Shown in pieces: positions 43,343-52,600 of a DNA stretch of 64,000 nt (within the stretch, counting starts at the first letter, position 1; each line of letters opens with the position of its first letter). The notes beneath the pieces were generated by a model. That model made no database searches. It saw only the letters and a list, made by a program, of their open reading frames with translations, and was not told the DNA's origin. Origin of the DNA: Calothrix brevissima NIES-22 (lineage in GTDB: Bacteria > Cyanobacteriota > Cyanobacteriia > Cyanobacteriales > Nostocaceae); NCBI RefSeq assembly GCF_002367995.1, contig NZ_AP018207.1, positions 2,118,660 through 2,182,659 on the forward strand. The letters are read 5' to 3'. A program made the position numbers and the translations under genes.

Positions 43343-43453
43343 GCTATTCTGCTTTTAAGTTGCACAATCCATCATGAGGGCTATTGACAGTCAACAGTCA
43401 ACAGTCAACAGTCAACAGTCAACAGCCCTGATTAGTAGTTATCCAATTTAGAC
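43342..43453. repeat. STRR-centred composite element, copy 2
   Basis: Flanks AGCTATTCTGCTTTTAAGTT and TTAGTAGTTAT as in the copy at 22671-22808; the central CAGTCAA heptamer array is shorter. It begins at the last base of the aminotransferase stop. Confidence 0.85.
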
Positions 43454-43478
43454 TTGTATTAGCTTAGTAATTGAAGAT

Positions 43479-43916
43479 ATGACAATTATTCATCAAATCA
43501 TAGAAATTAAAACCGAACAGGGAATTAATATCCGTAACATCACCCCCCAAATTCAGGATGTAATTAACTCCACATCAATTCAAAATGGACAAGCGTTAGT
43601 ATTTTCACGACATACCACAACTGCTTTAACTATCAATGAAAATGAAGAACGTTTATTAGAAGATATCAAAGTCTTCTTGCGGAAATTAGCGCCAGAGTCA
43701 GATAAATATTTACATAATGACTTGCATTTAAGGATTGTCCCCGAAGACGAACCGATGAATGCACATTCTCATTTAATGGCAATGATGCTCAGTACTAGCG
43801 AAGTTATTCCTATTGTCGATGGCAAATTAGCTTTAGGAACTTGGCAATCAATATTATTTTTTGAATTAGATGGCCCCCGTCAGCGTACAGTATTTGTACA
43901 AATATCTGGCGAATAG
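43479..43916 (+). CDS. YjbQ/UPF0047 family protein
   Basis: A 145-residue protein of the YjbQ family (secondary thiamine-phosphate synthase enzyme in some annotations). FSRHTTTALTINENEERLLEDI (about 43-64), HNDLHLRIVPEDEPMNAHSHLMAM (about 80-103), and LGTWQSILFFELDGPRQRTVFVQI match. The HTTTAL, H(x)D and NAHSHL positions could bind a metal. Role not certain. It follows the aminotransferase gene after the composite repeat, so linkage is weak. Confidence 0.88.
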   Translation: MTIIHQIIEIKTEQGINIRNITPQIQDVINSTSIQNGQALVFSRHTTTALTINENEERLLEDIKVFLRKLAPESDKYLHNDLHLRIVPEDEPMNAHSHLMAMMLSTSEVIPIVDGKLALGTWQSILFFELDGPRQRTVFVQISGE

Positions 43917-44025
43917 TTTAAATGATCGTGAGCCATGATAATGTTTATAAATCTGTTCACAATTATTATCTGTATCGCTAGCAGTTCAAGTTATACCAAT
44001 TTGAAAAAAGAATGCAACAGATGGT

Positions 44026-44253
44026 AGGGGTATGGCACTGCCCATTGGTATCAACTTAAGCTAAAACGCTTACCCCGCAAGCCTTTAACCCCACCCCTTA
44101 ATCCCCTCCCCGTAAACGGGGAGGGGAGGTTTTGCGTTAGCAAAGCCGGGGTGGGGTAACGCGGAGCTTGATGGTAGGCGATAGAATTCGCTCATCGAGT
44201 CTTGGCAAGGGTTTCACGTTAAGTTAACACCAATGGGCACTGCCATGCCCTTT
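44026..44253. mobile_element. MITE-like element, copy 2
   Basis: About 228 bp with imperfect inverted ends 44026-44060 and 44219-44253; 29 of 34 positions match. The core TGCCCATTGGT and AACTTAA are shared with the element at 11975-12244. A nested stem (CCCCTCCCCGTAAACGGGGAGGGG, seen as TCCCCTCCCCG / CGGGGAGGGGA around 44103-44128) lies inside. No ORF. Confidence 0.7.
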
Positions 44254-44397
44254 AGAATATATTGATGTGCCGCAGAATCTATTTAAATTGGTATTGGGTG
44301 TTGGTGAGGTTATTGAGTATGGGGAAAATAAGCGATCGCTCCTGTGCATCATGCCGCCATAATGTTGTTGAGATAGAAGAGCGATCGCATTTACAGC

Positions 44398-45075
44398 TTA
44401 ATCTAAATTAAATTCCGCAAAATCCGCTTGTGCAAACAACTGATTTTTATCAACTGCTGATAACACCTTATTATTAGCACGCTCCGAGTTAAGAGCGCGG
44501 ACAACTAACTGCGCCACATCTGCACGATGAATACTACCAACAATACTTATATCTTCAGTTAAAACCGCACTACCCGTTGCAGGTTCCGACTTAAGCCCCC
44601 CTGGACGGATGATGGTATAGGTGAGTCCACTATTAATTAAATGTTGTTCAGCCTTGTCTTTTTCAATCAAAACATTTTGCAACACCGCTAACACTTGTGG
44701 CGACAAAGCACCAACACTATTACCCGTACCAATCGAAGTCACGAGAATAAACTTTTGTACCCCAGCTTTAACTGCTGCATCAATCAAGTTTTTGTTACCT
44801 GGGTAATCAGCCCTGGTTGCCTCATCAGGTACACCACCTATAGTACTAATTACCGTATCGATTGGTTCATCTGTCAGCATGGCACGTTCTACATCGCTGA
44901 CATTCAGCGCATCGCCAAATACCACCTGAACACCTAATGCTTCTAAATCAGCAGCCGCATCTGGCTTTCTCAGCAATGCTTTAATTTTGATGTGTTGTGC
45001 TGTGAGGTAGTTGGCAATTTCTCGCCCCACACCACGACTGGCTCCAGCCAGAAAAATGTAAGATGCCTTTGTCAT
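44398..45075 (-). CDS. SDR/NmrA-like NAD(P)-binding protein
   Basis: A 225-residue atypical short-chain dehydrogenase/reductase with an NmrA-like pattern. The dinucleotide fold is IFLAGASRGVGREIANYL (about 7-24; GxxxxGxG form), then ALLRKP for NADP preference, VVFGDALNVSDVERAM, TVISTIGG, LVTSIG and LTYTIIRPGGL. The catalytic Tyr-x3-Lys is not in its normal place, as in other atypical members. Likely NADPH-sensing or reductase role; substrate unknown. The gene faces the AT-rich 1.2-kb region upstream. Confidence 0.82.
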   Translation of the reverse strand: MTKASYIFLAGASRGVGREIANYLTAQHIKIKALLRKPDAAADLEALGVQVVFGDALNVSDVERAMLTDEPIDTVISTIGGVPDEATRADYPGNKNLIDAAVKAGVQKFILVTSIGTGNSVGALSPQVLAVLQNVLIEKDKAEQHLINSGLTYTIIRPGGLKSEPATGSAVLTEDISIVGSIHRADVAQLVVRALNSERANNKVLSAVDKNQLFAQADFAEFNLD

Positions 45076-46295
45076 AGCTGCTGTTATTTATCTCTTGAGA
45101 CACAAATGTTGACATTTCCCAGATGCTATCAAAGGATGGGCGTTATTTTGCAAACATTACCAGCATAGCTAAAAAAATATCTGCATTGTGAGCTTTGTAC
45201 TAATGATTTACCTACGAGTTCAATTTACTACTTAGGTAAATTCCACAAATAAATGATTCTGCTTTAAGTTTTTCATAGATGTACTCGCTTGCCGAAGTAT
45301 TGAATTTTGACTGTTAAGTGCGAATTTGCAGCTATATGCAGAATCCTGTATGCTGACTACAGCCATCTAGGAAAGCTAACTCAAGACTTACCTAACTACG
45401 TAATTTCAGACAAAAAACACACTTCGTGTGAAAGTTTGTCAAGTAACCATAACATTTATGTATTAACAATGAAAATTAAATGTATATTTTATTACTAAAA
45501 TATTTTTGTTTTAATTATACAAAAAAGTCTAACTATAATAAAAAATTATGTTTTCCAGTTAATCTACAGAAAAATACGTATAGGTAAGCACAATTTACTA
45601 TAATGTTCTTAGATAGAAAGCAAGCTATGCCTAGCTTTACAACCTATACGGACATTTACAGCTATCTTTTATATCAGCATGTATTTTTTTTTACATTGTA
45701 TTTGAATGTAAAAAAAAAATAAATAGTTGCCGATATTTACTGATACTTTTGTAGCTTAAAAATTAAAAAATAATTAAACAGATTAATTCTTGGACATCTA
45801 AATTAGAGATAATACATACTGCTAATAGCAGCATACATAATATTTATGAAGTTGTGTAGAAGTAGTATTAAATTGATTGATGTTTCCAGAAATATTACCA
45901 GATAAGAATTCTTTGATGACTTGTTAGTCATTAATTTGTTCTGTGTTGCGGAATGATTATGGTAATCAAGGTGCATTTGAATACCTAATGTAATTAAGGT
46001 GAAGAAAAAACAGATTCTCATTAACGAATAAATCGGGTAGTTAAATTTTTGAGAACATAAATGTTGATGTTCTAGCAAGATATGCTTGTTTTTGGGTGCT
46101 TCACTTCAGTTTCTAGAACAAAAATCAACATTACTTTTTTCGGCTAGTTATTTTTTGTAGTCATACCAATTTTTTTACACAGGCGATCGCTATTTTATTA
46201 ACGGTCGTAATAGTTGGTTATGAAGACGATATTACCAAGAAACTTACTATAAAGTATCAGAGTCTACTTTAATCCAACTTTTGAGAGGATTGAAC
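45076..46295. other. AT-rich gene-free region of 1.2 kb
   Basis: No supportable gene. It holds a T/A-only inverted repeat (nine Ts ACATT / AATGT nine As, 45684-45719) and a promoter-like TATAAA at 46248-46253. ORFs of 63 and 91 codons (45307-45498 plus, 45803-46078 minus) look like chance readings of AT-rich DNA. Confidence 0.6.
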
Positions 46296-47054
46296 ATGAA
46301 AGAAGTTCTGGAATTGATTCAACTCAGAAAAGAAGAATTTGCTAAATTGCCATTATTTGAGTACTTACAAAATGAGAATATAGATCCCAGAGAAAGAGTA
46401 GCTTGGGCACCTTGTTTTGCTCCATTTGCAATGAATTTTAAAGATTTGAATGCATATGCTTTACGAGAAGAACCAACTACTGACCCTATTCAAGAGATGA
46501 TTAATACACACACTTATGAAGATGGTCAACACTGGGCTTGGTATTTAACAGATCTAGAAAGATTAAATATCGATCCATCAATGCGATTTACAGAAACGTT
46601 AAGATTTCTCTGGGGTGATGAAACCAAGAGAACAAGATATTTATGTTACGAGCTATTTGCTATAACTTTATCTCAAACCGATCCGCTTTTGAAACTGGCA
46701 ATTATTGAGTCAATAGAAGTAACAGGAACAGTAGCTTTAGCAGCTTTAGCAAAGCTTGGTCAAGATTTAGAGGAAATAACTAACAAACATTATCGTTACT
46801 TTAGTGCTCGCCATTTAGATGTAGAAACAGGTCATGTTCAGGGAGGGCTAAGTTATGATGATACAGATAATTTTTTGCAAAAACTCCAATTGACAGAACA
46901 GCAAAAAAAACAAGCTATAGAGATAGTTAACCGTGTATTTGACAGCTTTACTAATTGCGTCATAGAGCTTATGGAGTATGGACAAAATCATAGTTTTGCC
47001 CAACCTTTCCCCAAAATCCACAAGTCAGAAATACTCGCGTCAGCTATAGCATAA
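46296..47054 (+). CDS. Heme-oxygenase-fold diiron oxygenase-like protein
   Basis: A 252-residue all-helical protein of the iron-containing redox (heme-oxygenase-like diiron, HDO) type. The segment THTYEDGQHWAWYLTDLE (Glu75, His79), IIESIEVTGTVAL (Glu138 or Glu141) and YFSARHLDVETGHVQG (His173-x3-Glu177-x2-His180) give a plausible six-ligand diiron set; the H-x3-D/E-x2-H pattern is the one used by HDO enzymes such as CADD and SznF. Family members do N-oxygenation, C-C cleavage or decarboxylation; the substrate here is unknown. GAGAGGA precedes the ATG at 46296 (the TTG at 46281 is unlikely). It is one base before the FOXRED2-like flavoprotein gene, so they act together. Confidence 0.72.
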   Translation: MKEVLELIQLRKEEFAKLPLFEYLQNENIDPRERVAWAPCFAPFAMNFKDLNAYALREEPTTDPIQEMINTHTYEDGQHWAWYLTDLERLNIDPSMRFTETLRFLWGDETKRTRYLCYELFAITLSQTDPLLKLAIIESIEVTGTVALAALAKLGQDLEEITNKHYRYFSARHLDVETGHVQGGLSYDDTDNFLQKLQLTEQQKKQAIEIVNRVFDSFTNCVIELMEYGQNHSFAQPFPKIHKSEILASAIA

Positions 47055-47055
47055 A

Positions 47056-48684
47056 ATGAATAAAAATTTAGATTTATATTATTTAATAATAGGTGCCGGC
47101 CCTGCTGGCTTACAGCTAGGTTATTTCTTAGAAAAATCCCAAAGAAAATATTTGATACTAGAATCAGGAGACTCTCCAGGGACTTCTTTTGAAAAGTTTC
47201 CCCGACACGGTAAGTTAATTTCGATTAATAAAGTTCACACTGGCTATGATGACAAAGAAATTAATCTGAGGTGGGATTGGAATTCTCTATTGAATGATAG
47301 CGATATCATGCTGTTCAAGAATTACAGCAGGAAATATTTTCCCAATGCAAGCGATCTCGTCAGATATCTTCACGATTTTGCTAACCACTTTCATCTCAAC
47401 GTTAAATACGGCTGCCAAGTTGTCAATATCAAGAAAGATAGTAAATTTGTTGTCACTGACAAAGACAATAACATATATTCTGCATCCCGTCTCATCATCG
47501 CTACAGGGTTTGCAAAACCCTACATTCCACAAATACCTGGAATTGAACTAGCAGAAAACTACATTGATGTCAGCATAGATCCAGAAGATTTTGTGAATCA
47601 AAAAGTCTTAATAATTGGTAAAGGAAATTCTGGCTTTGAAACAGCTGATAATCTCATCGATACAGCCGCAATAATTCATATAGCTAGTCAAAATCCTATA
47701 TCTATGGCATGGAAAACCAAATATGTAGGACATCTACGAGCAGTCAATAATAATTTTCTCGATACATACCAGCTAAAATCTCAGAATGCTGTTTTAGATG
47801 CAAGTATTACTAAGATAGAGCGTCATGAAGGTAAATTCATTGTATCTTTTGCCTATACACATGCTAATGGAGAAGAAGAAGATCTAGTTTACGATCGCGT
47901 TATTGTCTGTACTGGCTTTCGCTTTGATGATTCAATTTTTGATCAATCCTGTAAACCTGAGTTAGTTATCAACAACCGTTTTCCGGCTCAAACTAGTGAA
48001 TGGGAATCAGTCAATATTAAAGATTTGTATTTTATCGGAGTACTGAGTCATATGCGAGATTTCAAGAAAAAGCAATCCGGCTTTATTCATGGATTCCGTT
48101 ATAATATTCGTGCAATTAAAAAAATTTTAGATTACAAGTATCATAACCAAGAATTACCCTATCAATTACTCAGTGCTACACCCCAATCTTTGACAGAGGA
48201 AATCTTGAAGCGAGTTAATACAAGTTCTGGATTATGGCAGCAAACAGGCTTTCTCTGCGACTTAATAGTTATTTCAGAGCCAGGTAAATCAGCTAAGTAT
48301 TATCAGGAACTACCTAAAGACTATATCCATGAAAGTGAACTTGGTAAATGTAATCATTACTATACTATTTCCTTAGAATTTGGTTTGGAAGCAGGTGAAA
48401 TTTCAGATCCTTTCGCACTTGATCGGGTTCATAAAAATGATGCTGGCAATGCTGCACAAAGCGCTTTCATCCATCCTGTTATTAGATGTTTTTGTGGTAG
48501 TACATTAATTCAAGAACATCATGTTATTGAGGATTTGGCTGCAGAATGGTTAGAAGATGTGCATATAATACCATTGCTAGAATTCTTCAAAGTTCAACTA
48601 TCAGAAAATTTAGAATATTCTCTAGTAAATGAAGATAAAGGATATTTAACTTCTGAGATGTTAAGTCTAGCTCTTGTGGAGTAA
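47056..48684 (+). CDS. FOXRED2-like FAD/NAD(P)-dependent oxidoreductase
   Basis: A 542-residue flavoprotein monooxygenase-like protein. FAD fold LIIGAGPAGLQLGYFLEKS (Gly13-x-Gly15-x2-Gly18), the linker FPRHGKLISINKVHTG (about 48-63) and LRWDWNSLL (about 71-79), the ATGF motif (149-152) and the NAD(P) fold VLIIGKGNSGFETADNL (184-200). PRHGKLISINK, NLRWDWNSLL and YFPNASDLVRYLHDF match the pattern of animal FOXRED2/ERFAD proteins. The C-terminal 150 residues, including CFCGSTLIQEHHV (about 480), are outside the flavin core. One base after the diiron protein gene ends; it probably reduces or supplies a partner enzyme or oxidises a shared substrate. No signal peptide seen. Confidence 0.78.
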   Translation: MNKNLDLYYLIIGAGPAGLQLGYFLEKSQRKYLILESGDSPGTSFEKFPRHGKLISINKVHTGYDDKEINLRWDWNSLLNDSDIMLFKNYSRKYFPNASDLVRYLHDFANHFHLNVKYGCQVVNIKKDSKFVVTDKDNNIYSASRLIIATGFAKPYIPQIPGIELAENYIDVSIDPEDFVNQKVLIIGKGNSGFETADNLIDTAAIIHIASQNPISMAWKTKYVGHLRAVNNNFLDTYQLKSQNAVLDASITKIERHEGKFIVSFAYTHANGEEEDLVYDRVIVCTGFRFDDSIFDQSCKPELVINNRFPAQTSEWESVNIKDLYFIGVLSHMRDFKKKQSGFIHGFRYNIRAIKKILDYKYHNQELPYQLLSATPQSLTEEILKRVNTSSGLWQQTGFLCDLIVISEPGKSAKYYQELPKDYIHESELGKCNHYYTISLEFGLEAGEISDPFALDRVHKNDAGNAAQSAFIHPVIRCFCGSTLIQEHHVIEDLAAEWLEDVHIIPLLEFFKVQLSENLEYSLVNEDKGYLTSEMLSLALVE

Positions 48685-48813
48685 AATTTAAACCTTTTTA
48701 AACTAGTGTGCATCAGATCTGATTCACATCTAGTCTGGGTGTCTACTTTACATTACATTGCTGAGACACCTTATACATAATGCTATGTGTAATGCCTATG
48801 ACAGAGAAAATCA

Positions 48814-49683
48814 ATGCTGTATCGTAATTTTGGAACACAAGCTGAACTTGATGCTGAGTATAATGCTGCTGAGTTAGGTATTGATATAACCTCGTATATA
48901 AATTTTTATGCTACGAGTAGTTTTAAGGTACGTGAAGAACTGACTTGCCATCTCAGTATTCCTTTTGGCCCAACGCTAGCTGAACACTTAGATATATTCC
49001 CAGCATCTCGTCCTGGTGCGCCGATTTTGGTATTTATTCACGGCGGATACTGGATTATGCTTAGTAGCAAGGAGTTTAGCTTTGTCGCTAAAGGTATGGT
49101 TGCCGCAGATGTCACAGTGATAGTTATCAACTATGCTTTGTGTCCAAAAGTGACGATTGACGAAATTGTCCGCCAAAACCGTGCTGCGATCGCCTGGATT
49201 TACAATAATGCTGAAAGCTTTGGTGCTGACCCTAATCGCATCTATGTATCTGGTCACTCAGCAGGCGGTCATCTCACAGCTATGCTGATGGCGACAGACT
49301 GGAAAAACGATTATGGTTTACCACAGAACATTATTAAAGGTGGCTGTGCTATTAGTGGTTTGTTTGATTTGATGCCCTTTCCGTATACATGGCTACAACC
49401 AAAACTACAATTAACTTGGGGTGAAGTTCTCCGCAATAGTCCTATTCGGCATATTCCTCCACAGGCTGGTTCGCTGATTGTCACTTACGGTGGTGAAGAA
49501 ACAAAAGAGTTTCAGCGTCAATCACAAGATTTTCTTGCTGCATGGAAAGCTAAAGGACTGGAGGGTGAATATTTACCACAGCCCGCTCAAAATCACTTTA
49601 CTGCGATTAATGGTTTTCTTGACCGAAATAGCCCACTTTGCCAATCTATTTTGCAACAGATGGGAATTGTAGTCCAAATTTAA
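48814..49683 (+). CDS. Alpha/beta hydrolase of the arylformamidase (HGGYW) type
   Basis: A 289-residue alpha/beta hydrolase. The oxyanion motif VFIHGGYWIML (HGGYW, about 67-77) and the nucleophile elbow VSGHSAGGHLTAML (Ser about 149) match arylformamidase/kynurenine formamidase of the AFMID/BNA7 type and related carboxylesterases. A His in AQNHFTAING (about 270) closes the triad. AT-rich gap of 129 bp from the flavoprotein gene, same strand. With the two upstream oxidases it suggests cleavage of an oxidised aryl or formyl product, but this is inference. It ends 12 bp before the convergent giant kinase. Confidence 0.78.
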   Translation: MLYRNFGTQAELDAEYNAAELGIDITSYINFYATSSFKVREELTCHLSIPFGPTLAEHLDIFPASRPGAPILVFIHGGYWIMLSSKEFSFVAKGMVAADVTVIVINYALCPKVTIDEIVRQNRAAIAWIYNNAESFGADPNRIYVSGHSAGGHLTAMLMATDWKNDYGLPQNIIKGGCAISGLFDLMPFPYTWLQPKLQLTWGEVLRNSPIRHIPPQAGSLIVTYGGEETKEFQRQSQDFLAAWKAKGLEGEYLPQPAQNHFTAINGFLDRNSPLCQSILQQMGIVVQI

Positions 49684-49694
49684 TTCAAGCTAAA

Positions 49695-52600
49695 TTACAT
49701 AGGAATTTCAACGAGAAATTCTGTACCTTCACCCAGAGTAGAACTACAGATCAACTGACCTTTATGTTTATCGACGACTACCTGATAGCTAATTGATAAG
49801 CCCAAACCTGTACCACTACCTACAGGTTTAGTAGTAAAAAATGGGTCGAAAATTTTCTGTAAAATTAACTCTGGTATACCACAACCATTATCAATAATTC
49901 TAATCCTGACGGTATTTAATTCGCCTAATTCTGTGCAAATACGAATTGTTGGTTGGAAATTTTTATTTTTTTTATTTTCTGACTCCTCTAAGGCATCAAT
50001 TGCATTACTTAAAATATTCATAAATACCTGATTGAGTTGACTGGCATAACAATTGACTTCTGGCAATTGCTGATACTCTTTGATAACCTGAATCTCAGGG
50101 CGATCGCTTTTTTTCTGAAGTCTGTGTTGTAAAATCATCAAAGTGTTTTCCAGTCCATCATGAATATTAGCAGGCTTCATGTCAGATTCATCTAATCTAG
50201 AGAAGTTACGCAAACCCAAAACAATATTCCGGATTCTGGTACTGCCTGTTTTCATTGAATCTAGTATTTTCAGCAAATCTGACGCAATAAAATCTAAATC
50301 AATTTCCGCTGCTTTTTCATTAAAAAAATCAGCAGATGCATATTCTTCTTGGCATATATTAATGAATTCTAATAATTCTTTTATATATTCACCAACGTGA
50401 TTGATATTACCATGAATAAAATTAATAGGATTATTAATTTCATGAGCTACTCCCGCTACCATTTGCCCCAAACTAGACATTTTTTCTGTTTGAATTAATT
50501 GAGTTTGGGTGCGGCGTAGTTCTTGTATTGCTTGCTGTAAATTTTGATTTTTTTCGTTAAGTTCTTGTGTCCTTGCCTCTACTTTGTCTTCTAAAGAATG
50601 GTTATATTCTTCTAAATGTTTATTGGCTTGGTTCAAATTATTGTAGAGAATAGAATTTTCCAGAGAAATAGCTGCTTGAGTAGTTAAGAGTTTGATAGTT
50701 TCTATCCGCTCTTGCGTAAATGCTCCTGTTGCCAGATTATTTTCTAGGTAAAGAATACCTAGTAATTTACCTTGATTCACAACAGGTATACATAAAATGC
50801 TTTTAGGCTTTTGACACAATAAATATCTTTCATCTACTAAAAATTTATCAATTTTAGCATCATCAATTACTAATATTTCTCTTGTTCGTTTGACATAGTT
50901 AATGACATTTATAGGTACATCATCAATTGATACTATATGAGTTGATATAATACTTGTAGAAGTATATATTTCACTAGAATTACCATTAGCTGCATTAATT
51001 ATTAAACTGAAATCATCACCTTGATTTAAGATAAAAGCTGATTTTGATGCTCCGGCATTTTCCATTAAAACTTCCATTAATACAGCAATCAAGCGCTCCG
51101 TCTCCATTTCTCCAGATAAAGCTTGCGAGGCTTTAATTACAGCTAACAAATCTAGAGAATCTGAAATACTGGTTTTACCACCAATCATAGTTTGGTGGCT
51201 ACTATGAGTTGATAAATGTATTTCATTGATTAATGAGTTTTTTCTAACAAAATTTGGGCTAGTTCTTTCTTCTTGAAGAATTGGATTAAGGAATTGAGAG
51301 TAACGTTTTTCCAATTCGCTGACTTTGGCTTTAGCTCCCCAGTATATATAGCCATAATATGCATCAATTAAGTGAATTTTAGCAATCTTGTGCTTGCTCC
51401 AGTCAAAATATAATTTTGCAGCCAATTCGTTAGCGATCGCTTCTTCATGAATATATCTATTTTCATGGGCTATAGATATAGCATTTTCATACTTATCCAT
51501 TGCTTCTATATATTTACCAGTAACTCGATATATTTCAGCTTCAACTAAATAAAATTTATGCAAATAGTTCATGGGTGCATAATGTGCCCAATTTTCTAGT
51601 TTTGAATTATTTGCTATTACTCTTTCCATGATTTCTTGTTGCTGAGATGCATCAACATCTGAATAGATAGACAGATGAGCTAATGAGTCATAAAAATGAA
51701 ATTGAACAATTATTAGCATTCCTATGCCAGCATACAAATATTGTTCTGCTTGCTTGGCATTTTCTATTGCTTTTGGGTAATCTGCTAGCAAATAACACAG
51801 TTGAAGCTTAACTGTAAATAAGAAAAAAAGAGCAATACCATCATTATATTTAATATGAATAGGCAACATCTTTACTTCATCATATGCTTCGCCAACTAAA
51901 TAATAAGGAGTCTCTGCTTTTCCTGATAGATTCAAAATCGTTTGTCGATATATTTCATTCCAGTAAAAAGCTCTATCTTGTTTAATTTGATGAATAATTT
52001 TGCCGTTATTTGCTACATCTTTTTCAAGTATTAATAACTCTTGTCCAATAAAATATGCACTATAAGAATAAGCATAAATAGCATAAGAAGCAAATTCTAA
52101 ATCTCCTGTTTCGAGATTGGTAAAATATGCTTCCATTAAAGGCTGTAAAGTATCTTTAACATGTTCTTTCCAAGGTCTAATGAGTTGATTAAATGTTTCT
52201 AGAACTTTTAAGTTAACTGCTTTGTTCGGGAATTTATTTAGCATAGTCACAGCTAATTTACCGAATTGATACCCAGACTCGATGTCTCCAATTACTCCAC
52301 ACAGCATTACCCCATATGCAACATAAGAGAAAGCAGACAAAGGGCCATTACCATAGTTGATCGATAGATTGATCTGTTTAAGTACAATTAAGGGAAATAG
52401 TGCAGGAATGGCAGTATAAGCAAAAGCAGTTGTATTCGATAAAATACGCATAACCACTAATGCTTGAGTATCTGTCATTTGGGGTAAATTGATTAAGTCT
52501 TCAATATTCCTTCCTGCTAGATTTGATGCTGTTTCTGCGATTGCTATTTGAATATCGTATTGACTAGGTTGTTCGGGGAATTCCACTGCTAATAATTTCA

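Noticed and set aside
45307-45498. Plus-strand ORF of 63 residues
   Set aside because: Chance reading in AT-rich DNA without a start signal or family pattern.
45684-45719. T9ACATT/AATGTA9 hairpin as a terminator
   Set aside because: The stem is A/T only and is followed by As, not Ts, on the plus strand; no gene ends here.
45803-46078. Minus-strand ORF of 91 residues in the AT-rich region
   Set aside because: Composition is that of random AT-rich DNA (F, L, I, Y, N), with no Shine-Dalgarno sequence and no recognisable pattern.
46281-46295. TTG start of the diiron protein gene
   Set aside because: The ATG at 46296 has GAGAGGA at a good distance, which itself overlaps the TTG.
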